Origin: Chryseobacterium sp. G0186
Lineage (GTDB): Bacteria > Bacteroidota > Bacteroidia > Flavobacteriales > Weeksellaceae
NCBI RefSeq assembly: GCF_003815675.1
Contig: NZ_CP033918.1
Coordinates: forward strand, 62,001 to 126,000
Direction: 5' to 3'
Length of the DNA: 64,000 bases
A model generated the notes under the pieces. It worked only from the letters and a program-made list of their open reading frames with translations, was not told the DNA's origin and searched no databases. Below, piece after piece: positions 56,386-64,000 of this stretch. The stretch's first letter is position 1. Every line of letters begins with the position of its first letter. Position numbers and translations under genes: made by a program.

Positions 56386-56832
56386 ATGAATATAGTTAAG
56401 AAAACTGGAATCTTAGTTGTTATTTTTTTTGCTCTTTTGTTTATTGGGTGCTCCACACTCAATGATTTTTATGTTCAAAATTTTACACAAACCAAGAAAA
56501 CAATTAAAATAAGTTATAAAACAAGTATTTCAAAAGTTTTAAATCCTCAGTTTCCCGGACGATTCAGCTTCAACTATGAAAATGAGATCATCAAGCCAAG
56601 GCTATTTGTAAAAAGAAAAAATCTAAAATCCCTTGAAAAAATAGAAGTGGGAGATTCTGCTCTTATTTTGGAAATCCCTCCACATTCAACAGTCAGAATT
56701 GAACGAACACGAAATTATAATTGGAGTTGGGCCATTGACCATGTTGAAGTAGACCATCAAAAATACAGCATTGAAGAGCTGCAAAAACAATCCAAAAGGT
56801 TTAAAACAGACTATGTCTACGAAATCAAATAA
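56386..56832 (+). CDS. Small lipoprotein of unknown function
   Basis: A 148-residue predicted lipoprotein with the lipobox LLFIGC (cysteine near residue 22). The rest is basic, with a predicted beta-rich segment and no recognised domain. It is short, A/T-rich and follows the carB terminator, so it is a separate unit. Real because of the signal peptide and start context; function unknown. Confidence 0.7.
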   Translation: MNIVKKTGILVVIFFALLFIGCSTLNDFYVQNFTQTKKTIKISYKTSISKVLNPQFPGRFSFNYENEIIKPRLFVKRKNLKSLEKIEVGDSALILEIPPHSTVRIERTRNYNWSWAIDHVEVDHQKYSIEELQKQSKRFKTDYVYEIK

Positions 56833-56971
56833 GGGGTTTTTTAATAGAAAATAAGACCATGCGATTTTTTTTGCGGATTTATATAAGAGATTGTAAATTA
56901 GGGGATCATAAATAAATTATTTAGTCATATTGAAAAACTGATCATTCTTTTCCACCAAACTCAAACTAACC

Positions 56972-57472
56972 ATGGCAGAATACCAAGCAAAATCTAGCAA
57001 TTCTTTATCTTTCGATATTACAAGAGAAGAAAAATTAATTGGAAAACTTACTTATACAAGTTGGTTTAAATTTAATTCTGTCATTGAAATTGCGGACGGA
57101 CAGATCTGTCAGATTGAGCCAAAGGGCTTTTGGGGGACAACCATAGAGCTAAAAGATAAAGATAGGGTTCTTCTGAAATTCAGAATGAACTGGAATGGAG
57201 AAATTATTGTGCAGACCTATTTTGATGGACTAAAAGAGAGTTACGTTTTTAAGCATAGAGGAATTTTTAAAGAATCATTTGTTCTCACCGATAAAATGGG
57301 TACAGAACTTTTGGTCATGAAACCAAGCTTAAGATGGAACTTAATGGATTATGAATATAAGATCACAACATCCGATGCTTTCGAAGAAGTTTCTCACAAA
57401 GACATATTATTGCTTAATTCATTGCATTGTGCTAATTATTATATGTCGATGATGATGTCTTCATTGATGTAA
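56972..57472 (+). CDS. Unknown cytoplasmic protein, possibly Tubby/LURP-one-like
   Basis: A 166-residue protein without signal peptide. It is built mostly of beta strands in a pattern of short hydrophobic strands and charged turns (EEKLIGKLTYTSWFKF, RVLLKFRMNWNGEIIV, LLVMKPSLRWNLMDYEY). That resembles the beta-barrel of LURP-one/Tubby-C-like proteins, but I cannot confirm it. The C-terminus ends in Met/Ser-rich residues. A terminator follows 24 bases later. Confidence 0.68.
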   Translation: MAEYQAKSSNSLSFDITREEKLIGKLTYTSWFKFNSVIEIADGQICQIEPKGFWGTTIELKDKDRVLLKFRMNWNGEIIVQTYFDGLKESYVFKHRGIFKESFVLTDKMGTELLVMKPSLRWNLMDYEYKITTSDAFEEVSHKDILLLNSLHCANYYMSMMMSSLM

Positions 57473-57496
57473 GAAGTATATTTTCATTTAAAGATA

Positions 57497-57526
57497 AAAG
57501 GGTTTTCGTTTGTTCGGAAACCCTTT
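57497..57526 (+). terminator. Intrinsic terminator
   Basis: A 12-bp stem with one wobble pair (AAAGGGTTTTCG / CGGAAACCCTTT, 57497-57508 and 57515-57526) and a 6-base loop, just after the 56972-57472 gene. Confidence 0.85.
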
Positions 57527-57728
57527 ATTATGGGCTTTTTTCTATTTAACAAATTGTATGACTTGTATCATGTTTTTATTTAGAATTAATAAAAATAACT
57601 AATTTTACGGCACATAGCCTTACAACTTCGTTTTATATAAATCCTTGCACCCTTGCGTTCTCCAACATTTTGAAGAACAACCTTTATCCTAAGGTTAAAT
57701 AATTGAAATACTATAAACAGGATGAAAT

Positions 57729-57775
57729 GTGGGGTATATTGATGAATTTCAATGTACCCCACTTATTTTTTAGCA
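57729..57775 (+). terminator. Second strong hairpin in the convergent spacer
   Basis: A 14-bp stem with one wobble pair (arms 57729-57742 and 57749-57762, GTGGGGTATATTGA / TCAATGTACCCCAC) followed by TTATTTTTT on the plus strand. The spacer 57473-57812 holds no gene. The hairpin is far from the plus-strand gene, so it may be a back-up terminator or a barrier to antisense transcription into the minus-strand gene. Confidence 0.65.
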
Positions 57776-57812
57776 TAAAAATTAAATCTGTGAAGGCAAA
57801 CTTGTCTTTTTA

Positions 57813-58820
57813 TTAATGTCTGTTATCACAATTGATGTTCAGCACGGTTTTATCTTTATCTAAAAAGGTAATCACAGGGCAGCCAAAAGATGGAGAAATA
57901 AAACCAAAGACTACCGGAGCCTTTCCCTTAAAAAGATGGCCTGTCCACTGAGCATAATAATGGGCTTCATCATTTTCCATTCTTTCAAGAGGGTTGAATT
58001 CAGCACCATCATCCATGGAAAATATTTTTTCAAATATTTTTTCATTACGATCATTGATCACGACCAGTTTACGTTCATGAGTTCCATACTCTTCAAGAAG
58101 ATCCTGTACATAATAGGTAAGGTTGTCATACTTAGCCTGATAAGTGCCGCCATACCTAAGTTTCGAGCCGAAAAAATACTTTTTCTGAACATCAGTACTA
58201 GCCTTTTCCCATTTAATCATCTTCATTTTATTTTCTACAAACGGATTCTTATTTCCAAAATACGCAATAGCATTGGCATACTTATCAAAAATATTCATGC
58301 TTTTCTGACTGTCCATCTGGAAGCCCAGCATATAGGAACCTGCATCAATCTCTTCTCCTTCACTTACGTAAGGTGACAGGTAGGCAACTGCTTTTAGCTG
58401 ACGTACCGGAAACTTTTGCAATTTATTAGCCCCATAGTTGTAAAGATATAAAGAGTCATTTTCAGTGATATGAATTCCTGTAAGCATCTTTTGTCTGTAT
58501 TGCTCATCCAGCTCAAAATAGGATAGCTTATCAAAAGGAAGTTCTTTCTGTTTTTTAAGGAGATCTTCCGGAACAGACTTGGGATCAGTGTAAATGTCAG
58601 ATACCGAGATGAAAGAATCCATAAGCTCATTACGCTGTACCGTAGAAACATTGAAAATATTGAAATTCTTAAAATCTACTTCATCTTCTGTTTTGGCTGC
58701 CGTTTTTATAGAATCACTGGGTACATTTTGTTGATTCTGAACCGGTTTTTTGTCATCTTTTTTACAACTGATAGCAGTCAGCTGCAACAATAAAAGCACT
58801 AAGGCTGTATTACGCTTCAT
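57813..58820 (-). CDS. Lipoprotein of unknown function
   Basis: A 335-residue predicted lipoprotein with the lipobox LTAISC (cysteine near residue 19) and a Lys/Asp/Gln-rich linker to about residue 50. The remaining 280 residues have no motif I recognise. The two cysteines near the C-terminus (SFGCPVITF, NINCDNRH) could form a disulfide. It is 30 bases downstream of the protease-like gene on the same strand, so they are probably one transcript. Confidence 0.75.
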   Translation of the reverse strand: MKRNTALVLLLLQLTAISCKKDDKKPVQNQQNVPSDSIKTAAKTEDEVDFKNFNIFNVSTVQRNELMDSFISVSDIYTDPKSVPEDLLKKQKELPFDKLSYFELDEQYRQKMLTGIHITENDSLYLYNYGANKLQKFPVRQLKAVAYLSPYVSEGEEIDAGSYMLGFQMDSQKSMNIFDKYANAIAYFGNKNPFVENKMKMIKWEKASTDVQKKYFFGSKLRYGGTYQAKYDNLTYYVQDLLEEYGTHERKLVVINDRNEKIFEKIFSMDDGAEFNPLERMENDEAHYYAQWTGHLFKGKAPVVFGFISPSFGCPVITFLDKDKTVLNINCDNRH

Positions 58821-58850
58821 TAGTAAGAATTTTTTTGAATATTGTGATAT

Positions 58851-59705
58851 TTAATTCAGTTTATAATAAGGTTCTGAATAATATTTGCTCGGTTTAATGT
58901 AAGCTATTTCATTTTCTGCATCAAAGATCCAGATAAATCGGCGGAGCATGTCGGCGCCAAAATAACTTACATTCTGGGTCTTCAGCTCTCCTGCGAAAAA
59001 GCCTGCAGATACATCCTTAAATACAAAATTACCCAGTCTGAAAAAAGGAACAACTCCCTGCTTGATCACCAGACTTTCTGCCTTTGAATTTTTCAGGTTC
59101 TTTTCTCCGATAATTTTCAGTTTTTTATTCAGTTCATATTTTTCTGCAAAATCATTGCTGTAAAGAATTCCGCCCGAATAGCCGGATTGCAGTGCAAAAT
59201 AGGCTTCCTGCTGTTGATGCCCCTCAAGAATATTATCTGCGGAAATATAAAAGGTATTTTCATTCAGGAGAATTTTTACAGGTTGGAATCCTTTAAGGTC
59301 AGGTATTTTATCATAAATAACAAACTGGTTGTTGTCATAATCTATGGCAAATATTTTACCTTCAAAAATTCCTGTTCCAATCTTTCCATCCGCTTCGTGC
59401 CCAGTGAGTTCATTATCCGTAAAACGGATGTTTTTCAAGCTTATAGTGCCAATATCTACTGTATTATGATCACTTATTTCTTCTTTGTTGAAAAGAACAT
59501 GATCTGCTTTTCGCTTTCGCTCCGGAGAAAGGGAGCCTTCTTTCATGGCAATCTGAAACATAAGATCCAGTGAATCTTTTTTGTTAACAAGAACCTTTAC
59601 AATGATATTATTATACTTTGTGACCCGAAAAGGGATCGTTTTCTGGGCTTGGATGCCGGAAAATCCGGCAAAAAGTAGAATGCAGAGAAACGTTTTTTTG
59701 AGCAT
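58851..59705 (-). CDS. Secreted retropepsin-like protein with apparently lost catalytic aspartates
   Basis: A 284-residue protein with a signal peptide ending near IQAQ (residues 18-21). Two similar lobes are visible. Residues 107-132 (DGKIGTGIFEGKIFAIDYD and following) match the strand that follows the active site in bacterial aspartyl proteases (usual form DGILG..FL..). The sites where DTG should occur read LDLMFQIAM (46-54) and YFALQSGYSGGIL (169-181), with no Asp in the right place. It is probably a binding protein or pseudo-enzyme. It likely forms an operon with the downstream lipoprotein. Confidence 0.7.
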   Translation of the reverse strand: MLKKTFLCILLFAGFSGIQAQKTIPFRVTKYNNIIVKVLVNKKDSLDLMFQIAMKEGSLSPERKRKADHVLFNKEEISDHNTVDIGTISLKNIRFTDNELTGHEADGKIGTGIFEGKIFAIDYDNNQFVIYDKIPDLKGFQPVKILLNENTFYISADNILEGHQQQEAYFALQSGYSGGILYSNDFAEKYELNKKLKIIGEKNLKNSKAESLVIKQGVVPFFRLGNFVFKDVSAGFFAGELKTQNVSYFGADMLRRFIWIFDAENEIAYIKPSKYYSEPYYKLN

Positions 59706-59742
59706 TATTCGTGATTAGTGTTAAATCTTTAAAATTACCCAT

Positions 59743-59750
59743 TATCTTTG
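59743..59750 (+). promoter_or_regulatory. Candidate -7 box for the Crp/Fnr-family gene
   Basis: TATCTTTG, 22 bases before the ATG at 59773, identical to the pyrB leader -7 box. No TTTG element is seen at the expected spacing. Confidence 0.5.
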
Positions 59751-59772
59751 GAACACCAAATAATAAAATGAA

Positions 59773-60291
59773 ATGGTTGAAAAATTACTTCAAAGCGAGA
59801 TCCATTGGGAAAGCAAAGAATTCAAAAGAAATGAATTTCTGAAAGTCTCGGGAAGTACAGATACTCATATTTATTTTATAGAACAAGGGAGTGTAAGGAT
59901 CTTCATGACCGATGAAAATGAAGAAAGGATTATCCGTTTCGGATATACAGGAAATATTATTGTTTCCTTGGACTCTTTTCTTAGTGAAAAGCCATCAGAA
60001 CTTTATATTCAGACGATTAAAAAAGCATCAGTGAAAGTAGCTTCAAAAAAGGATTTCTATCAATTTATTCAATCCTGCGAAGAACACATGAAGTTTTGGA
60101 TACAGATTCTGGAAGATCTGGTACTTCAGCAGTTGGAAAGAGAAAAAGATCTGCTGATTCATTCCCCGAAAGAGCGCTTTGAAAGAGTCTTAAAGCGAAG
60201 TCCAAAACTATTTCAGGAAGTCCCCAATAAATACATCGCCAATTATCTCAGAATGTCGCCTGAAACCTTATCAAGACTTAAAAAATCTTGA
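59773..60291 (+). CDS. Crp/Fnr-family transcriptional regulator
   Basis: A 172-residue regulator. The cyclic-nucleotide-binding-like beta-barrel covers residues 15-115 (IYFIEQGSVRIFMTDENEER, FGYTGNIIVSLDSFLSEKPS). The C-terminal HTH ends in PNKYIANYLRMSPETLSRLKKS, with the recognition helix at the extreme C-terminus. The family is common in Bacteroidota; cAMP-binding residues are not conserved and no Fnr cysteines are seen. It is followed by the DinB-family gene. Confidence 0.88.
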   Translation: MVEKLLQSEIHWESKEFKRNEFLKVSGSTDTHIYFIEQGSVRIFMTDENEERIIRFGYTGNIIVSLDSFLSEKPSELYIQTIKKASVKVASKKDFYQFIQSCEEHMKFWIQILEDLVLQQLEREKDLLIHSPKERFERVLKRSPKLFQEVPNKYIANYLRMSPETLSRLKKS

Positions 60292-60415
60292 GTTCAATCA
60301 ATATTTAAGAAAAAGAAGATCCTGAAATTTGCATTAAAAGTTACAATGAAACAAAGGAGTATCAATAATAAGGTAAAAAATTTCATTGCTCTTTAAGAAT
60401 GTAAAAAATAATCAG

Positions 60416-60964
60416 ATGAAAATTTCAACTACAGAATTATTAAATGAGTTACAAGACAGGACCCAAAAGCATTTACAATATGCCCAAACACTCTTACAGA
60501 GACCGGAAAATGAATTGAATTTCAGAATCTCAGCAGACAGTTGGAGTAGTCTGGAATGCCTGGAACATCTCAACAGGTATGGAGATTTTTATATTCCCGA
60601 AATCAACCAGAGAATATCTTCATCCAAGACCTCTTCAAAAGCAGTTTTTAGATCCGGAATCCTTGGGAACTACTTTGCGAATAGCATGATGCCTAAGGAT
60701 AAACTGAACAAAATGAAGACTCTTAGGACAATGAATCCTATTCATAGTCAGTTGAATAAAAATGTTGTAGATGAATTCATTAAACAGCAAAAGCAATTAC
60801 TAGAATTACTGGAAAGGGCACAGCACATTGATCTGGAAAAAACAAAAACAGGAATCAGTATTTCAAAATTAATCACCTTAAAGCTGGGAGATACTTTCCG
60901 TTTTGTAATCTATCATAATGCAAGACACATCGCCCAGGTGGAAGGGATTTTGAAGAATGTTTAA
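60416..60964 (+). CDS. DinB-family protein
   Basis: A four-helix-bundle protein of 182 residues from the ATG at 60416 (MKISTTELLNELQ); the upstream in-frame TTG at 60386 adds ten residues that do not fit. The late YHNARHIAQVEGIL motif carries the metal-binding histidines of the DinB/YfiT fold, and SWSSLECLEHLNRYGDFY the first one. The family includes thiol-dependent transferases and stress proteins. Next to a DNA alkyltransferase gene, but an operon is not certain. Confidence 0.85.
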   Translation: MKISTTELLNELQDRTQKHLQYAQTLLQRPENELNFRISADSWSSLECLEHLNRYGDFYIPEINQRISSSKTSSKAVFRSGILGNYFANSMMPKDKLNKMKTLRTMNPIHSQLNKNVVDEFIKQQKQLLELLERAQHIDLEKTKTGISISKLITLKLGDTFRFVIYHNARHIAQVEGILKNV

Positions 60965-61008
60965 ATGTCCGGGAGTATGAATTCCAAAAAAACACTAATT
61001 TTATATGA

Positions 61009-61521
61009 ATGGAAATCATATACCAAAAAACGATACAGACCCCACTGGGAGAAATGATAGCCTGTGCGGTAGATCAGGGCATTTGCCTGCTTGAATTTAC
61101 AGACCGGAAAAATAAAGAGAAACAGTTCAGATCTTTGTCAAAAGCATTGAATGCCGAAATAGAGGAAGGGGAACACATTCATTTTAAACAGTTAGAAGAG
61201 GAACTGATTGAGTATTTTGAGGGAAGAAGAGATCATTTTGAAGTTCCATTATTCATTACAGGAACAGCATTTCAGGAAAAGGTATGGCAGCTTCTCCGCG
61301 AGATTCCGATGGGGGAGACCAGAACCTATAAGCAACAGTCGGAATTTCTTGGAAATCCAAAAGCAATACGTGCTGTAGGAACTGCTAACGGAATTAATAA
61401 GATTGCCATTTTAATCCCTTGCCATCGTGTGATTGGTTCAAATGGAGAATTAGTAGGCTACGCGGGCGGGATCTGGAGAAAGCAAAAATTATTGGAGCTA
61501 GAGAAAGCTATTTTATTTTGA
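61009..61521 (+). CDS. ogt: Methylated-DNA-protein-cysteine methyltransferase
   Basis: Removes alkyl groups from O6-alkylguanine in a suicide reaction. The acceptor cysteine is C138 in ILIPCHRVIGSNG. The helix-turn-helix segment GETRTYKQQSEFLGNPKAIRA precedes it. 170 residues, the length of Ogt rather than the larger Ada. The downstream DUF2911 gene begins 30 bases after the stop. Confidence 0.95.
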   Translation: MEIIYQKTIQTPLGEMIACAVDQGICLLEFTDRKNKEKQFRSLSKALNAEIEEGEHIHFKQLEEELIEYFEGRRDHFEVPLFITGTAFQEKVWQLLREIPMGETRTYKQQSEFLGNPKAIRAVGTANGINKIAILIPCHRVIGSNGELVGYAGGIWRKQKLLELEKAILF

Positions 61522-61550
61522 TTTTTGTAATTTTAAGCAAAAATTTACAC

Positions 61551-62153
61551 GTGAAAAAGTTATTAGCAGCAGTTTGCATTTCAGTTTCAGCATTCACTTT
61601 TGCACAGGATTACTCTGTGCCGGCGGTAAGTCCGCGTCAGAAAGTAGAACAGCAGTTTTCTATGTCTAAAATATCCATCGATTATGGAAGACCGGGAGTA
61701 AAAGGACGTAAGATCTTTGGAGAACTGGTTCCTTATGGTCAGGTTTGGAGAGCAGGAGCTAACTCCTCTACGAAAATCACATTTGGTCAGGCGGTAAGCT
61801 TTGGTGGGAAAACAGTTCCTCCGGGAACTTATGGTTTATTCATTGTTCCTACAGAAAAAGAATGGAAAGTGATTTTGAATAAGGACTTCCAGCAATGGGG
61901 TGCTTACACTTATGATCCTAAGCAGGATGTGGTAGACGTTACAGTGCCGGTAAATGCATTGGCTGATAAGCAGGAGTGGTTTGAAATTACCCTGAATCCT
62001 ACAGATGAAAACTCAGGAAACCTGGTTATCAAATGGGATATGGCTCAGGCTGAAATTTCCCTGAAGCCATCTAAACTGGATACTGTTATCAAGATTTCTG
62101 ATAAATTAAAAGAAATCAAGAAAATAGAATCAGACTCTAACAAAAAAGGCTAA
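61551..62153 (+). CDS. Secreted DUF2911-family protein
   Basis: A 200-residue exported protein. The start is the GTG at 61551 (MKKLLAAVCISVSAFTFAQ as a signal peptide); the earlier frame from 61419 lies inside ogt and makes no sense. The family core is SKISIDYGRPGVKGRKIFG, then VPYGQVWRAGANSSTKITF and FGGKTVPPGTYGLFIVPTE. DUF2911 proteins are common in Bacteroidota and of unknown function. The use of GTG is worth noting. Confidence 0.85.
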   Translation: MKKLLAAVCISVSAFTFAQDYSVPAVSPRQKVEQQFSMSKISIDYGRPGVKGRKIFGELVPYGQVWRAGANSSTKITFGQAVSFGGKTVPPGTYGLFIVPTEKEWKVILNKDFQQWGAYTYDPKQDVVDVTVPVNALADKQEWFEITLNPTDENSGNLVIKWDMAQAEISLKPSKLDTVIKISDKLKEIKKIESDSNKKG

Positions 62154-62155
62154 GA

Positions 62156-62683
62156 ATGAATTTTTCTATTCAACCTGTTTTAGAGAATGAAGAATTTCAA
62201 TTAATCCCCTTACAGCAAGGGGATTTTGAATCTTTATATGAGGTGGCTTCCGATCCTAAGGTTTGGGAACAACACCCCAACAAAGATCGTTATCAAAGAG
62301 AAGTTTTTGAAAATTTCTTCAGAGGGGCTATGGAAAGTGAGGGGGCTTTTAAAATTATAGAGAAAGCAACTGGTGACGTTCTGGGAAGCAGCCGCTATTA
62401 CAACTTTGATGAAGAAGATAACCATATTTTCATAGGATATACTTTTTATGGAACAAAATCATGGGGCAAAGGGATTAATCCACAGGTGAAAAAACTGATG
62501 CTGGATTATATCTTTCAGTTTGTAGAGAAGGCTCATTTTCACATAGGAAAAGAAAACTTCCGTTCACAGACTGCTTTGGAAAGACTTGGAGGTGTAAAAA
62601 TAGCCGAAGAAGAAGTGGCATACTTTGCTGAACCTACTAGAACTAATTTTGTATACGAAATTAAAAAAGGAGATTGGAAATGA
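62156..62683 (+). CDS. GNAT-family N-acetyltransferase (RimJ/RimL-like)
   Basis: A 175-residue acetyltransferase. The acceptor half has EVASDPKVWEQHPNKDRY. The acyl-CoA region is SWGKGINPQVKKLMLDYIF, a variant of the Q/R-x-x-G-x-G/A motif. ENFRSQTALERLGG is the typical late helix. It starts 2 bases after the DUF2911 stop and overlaps the cupin gene by 4, so the three are an operon. Target not known. Confidence 0.85.
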   Translation: MNFSIQPVLENEEFQLIPLQQGDFESLYEVASDPKVWEQHPNKDRYQREVFENFFRGAMESEGAFKIIEKATGDVLGSSRYYNFDEEDNHIFIGYTFYGTKSWGKGINPQVKKLMLDYIFQFVEKAHFHIGKENFRSQTALERLGGVKIAEEEVAYFAEPTRTNFVYEIKKGDWK

Positions 62684-63039
62684 AAAAATATAAAATCCAG
62701 CAATCCCCATTTGTAGTTCCTACTACAGACGGAAAGCTGATTGAAGAACACTGGGGAAATTCAACAGGAAATTCCAATGTTTCCATTGCACATATGGTAG
62801 CTCCTCCGGATTGGAGTGAGCCTCACCAGACACCGGAATTTGATGAGTTTACCTATATTATTTCAGGGAAAAAACAGTTTGAAATAGATGGGGAGATCGT
62901 AGTGCTGGAAAAAGGAAGCAGTATCCTTATTGAAAAAGGAGCAAGAATCCGTTACAGTAACCCGTTCTCAGAACCTTGTGAATATCTTGCGATTTGTCTT
63001 CCCGCCTTTTCCATGGAATTGGTAAACAGAGAAGATTAA
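62680..63039 (+). CDS. Cupin-domain protein
   Basis: A 119-residue single-domain cupin. The start is the ATG at 62680, overlapping the preceding stop (ATGA); a TTG two codons earlier is not needed. Metal-ligand motif 1 is degenerate (PHQTPEFDEFTYIISG) and motif 2 is LEKGSSILIEKGARIRYSN. A small-molecule binding or isomerase role is likely; the substrate cannot be given. Translationally coupled with the GNAT gene. Confidence 0.85.
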   Translation: MKKYKIQQSPFVVPTTDGKLIEEHWGNSTGNSNVSIAHMVAPPDWSEPHQTPEFDEFTYIISGKKQFEIDGEIVVLEKGSSILIEKGARIRYSNPFSEPCEYLAICLPAFSMELVNRED

Positions 63040-63060
63040 GATAATCCTCTAAAAAAATAG

Positions 63061-63096
63061 AAATGCTCCTGAATATTTTCATGGAGCATTTTTTAT
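63061..63096 (+). terminator. Intrinsic terminator after the cupin gene
   Basis: A 9-bp stem (AAATGCTCC / GGAGCATTT, 63061-63069 and 63083-63091) with a T-rich tail, 21 bases after the cupin stop. Confidence 0.87.
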
Positions 63097-63201
63097 TTTT
63101 CATTACATGATATTATCACTGATAATGCCCATTATTTCTGATTATTTTGTATGTTCGCGGCCTGAAAATTTTTCAGAATACTTAAACTTTTATAAAACTA
63201 T

Positions 63202-63582
63202 ATGAAAAACAAATTATCGATTGTATTATCGTTGGGCATCGTACTTTCTACAACTTCCTGTGCAACCATCTTTACAGGAACCCAGGATTCAATTACTTTT
63301 ACTTCTACCCCTGAGGGAGCTACAGTGCTTCACAAAGGAATTGAAAAATGTGTTACTCCTTGTACTACAAAAATTCCAAGAGCTTTGAGTAAGCAAACCG
63401 TTACATTTGAAAAAGAAGGGTTTACAGGGAAAGAAGTAAAGCTGACAAAAACCTTTAATCCGGTAACATTATTAAATATCCTTCTAGGAGGAGCAATTGG
63501 TGTTGGAATTGATGCCGCAACAGGCTCACTTACAAAATATTCTCCAAAGAAATATGATGTTGCATTAGAAGCGAAACAGTAA
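63202..63582 (+). CDS. PEGA-like lipoprotein
   Basis: A 126-residue predicted lipoprotein with the lipobox STTSC (cysteine near residue 20). Residues 30-75 (TFTSTPEGATVLHKG, TPCTTKIPRALSKQTVTFEKEGF) form the small beta-sandwich of the PEGA domain. A hydrophobic glycine-rich helix (LNILLGGAIGVGIDAATG) follows near 92-110, as in small outer-membrane proteins of the same layout. It is probably envelope-located; function unknown. Confidence 0.8.
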   Translation: MKNKLSIVLSLGIVLSTTSCATIFTGTQDSITFTSTPEGATVLHKGIEKCVTPCTTKIPRALSKQTVTFEKEGFTGKEVKLTKTFNPVTLLNILLGGAIGVGIDAATGSLTKYSPKKYDVALEAKQ

Positions 63583-63591
63583 CAATCTACT

Positions 63592-63692
63592 AATATAACA
63601 ATATAACAATATAACAATATAACAATGTATCAATGAATACTTTGATGTAAACCATTCATTGGTACATTGTTAAACTGACACATTGTTATATT
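63592..63692. repeat. Four tandem AATATAAC units and an imperfect inverted repeat
   Basis: Four exact copies of AATATAAC fill 63592-63623. The last unit begins an arm (63616-63637) that pairs imperfectly with 63655-63692. The structure sits between the convergent PEGA-like and dienelactone-hydrolase genes and could end transcription from both sides. Confidence 0.7.
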
Positions 63693-63701
63693 GAATTTAT
63701 T

Positions 63702-64000
63702 TTATTTCAGTATTTCTTTCAAAAACAACAGCGTGTGATTCCAGGCTCTTTTAGCCATCACTTCATTATAGTCCGGTGACTTCGGATCTGTAAAGGTATG
63801 TTTGGAGTGGGCATAGGTAATGATTTGCCAGTCTGCATCTCCATCATTCATTTCCTTGATGAGGTTGCTGTAGTCTTCAGGAGTTACACTTTTATCATCA
63901 GCCGGATTTTCTACTAATATTTTAGCTGTTAACTTTTCATTTTTTCTGTTTTGATCTCTTCCCAGGCTTCCATGAATGGAGACAACCCCTGCAACGGGCA
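63702..64000 (-). CDS. Dienelactone hydrolase-family protein, C-terminal part
   Basis: The reading frame is open to the right window edge, so only the last 98 residues are seen. VVSIHGSLGRD is the region after the nucleophile. NPADDKSVTP holds the catalytic aspartate of the alpha/beta-hydrolase triad, and YAHSKHTFTDP the catalytic histidine. The conserved final helix is SPDYNEVMAKRAWNHTLLFL. The stop codon is at 63702-63704. Dienelactone hydrolase-type enzymes hydrolyse small esters or lactones; the substrate is unknown. Confidence 0.88.
   Translation of the reverse strand, partial: PVAGVVSIHGSLGRDQNRKNEKLTAKILVENPADDKSVTPEDYSNLIKEMNDGDADWQIITYAHSKHTFTDPKSPDYNEVMAKRAWNHTLLFLKEILK

Noticed and set aside
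61419..61550. N-terminal extension of the DUF2911 gene into ogt
   Set aside because: The extension is out of frame with ogt, and the signal peptide begins only at the GTG at 61551.
63592..63623. CRISPR array from the four AATATAAC copies
   Set aside because: The units are 8 bases with no spacers. It is a simple tandem repeat.

Overview
The window is a stretch of a low-GC Bacteroidota chromosome. It most resembles the Flavobacteriia, and Chryseobacterium or a close Weeksellaceae relative is my best guess. Supporting signs are TonB-type barrel proteins with carboxypeptidase-regulatory-like N-termini, a type IX secretion sorting tail, fused SecDF, A/T-rich translation starts without strong Shine-Dalgarno sequences, and promoters of the TTTG-N19-21-TAnnTTTG type. 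The arginine carbamoyltransferase is of the Bacteroides succinylornithine type. I see no rRNA, tRNA, CRISPR array, prophage or intact insertion sequence.

Layout. 1-3.3 kb is the end of a surface-polysaccharide or sugar-nucleotide cluster: DegT aminotransferase, small membrane protein, galE, methyltransferase, cytidylyltransferase-like enzyme. 3.3-9.4 kb is on the minus strand: an outer-membrane barrel receptor, mltG, dapF, a low-complexity lipoprotein and pnuC. 9.5-25.3 kb is mostly plus strand: an amino-acid permease, a YCF48/BNR-like secreted protein, hemN, secDF, a Tet-like MFS pump, tatA-PAP2-TPR, trmL and brkB. Interleaved on the minus strand are a T9SS-exported sugar dehydrogenase, an unknown lipoprotein and rlmH. 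25.3-29.1 kb is nhaA, rel and a small unknown gene on the minus strand.

29.6-40.3 kb is a co-directional minus-strand module that looks like short-chain fatty acid sensing, uptake and activation. It holds a porin, an MHS-family transporter, two small membrane proteins, a symporter-histidine kinase fusion of CbrA/CrbS type, a receiver-only response regulator, a propionyl-CoA synthetase-like enzyme and acetyl-CoA synthetase.

40.5-56.3 kb is the most coherent block. A zinc-ribbon/HTH protein related to the IS1 InsA N-terminus is divergent from an arginine operon (GNAT-argG-argC-argD-argF'-argB-argE-argH). An Lrp/AsnC regulator follows, then pyrB-carA-carB. CarAB make the carbamoyl phosphate used by both PyrB and ArgF'. 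The pyrB leader carries what I read as a complete UTP-type attenuator: promoter, 23-codon leader peptide, GC pause hairpin, U-rich tract, and an intrinsic terminator that overlaps the leader stop codon.

56.3-64 kb holds unknown lipoproteins, a degenerate aspartic-protease-like protein, a Crp/Fnr regulator, a DinB-family protein, a DNA alkyltransferase, a DUF2911 protein, a GNAT, a cupin, a PEGA-like lipoprotein and the end of a dienelactone hydrolase gene.

Spacers, especially inside the arg and car clusters, carry small dispersed inverted repeats (core TTGTCATTCYG) and degenerate short tandem repeats that the genes do not explain.
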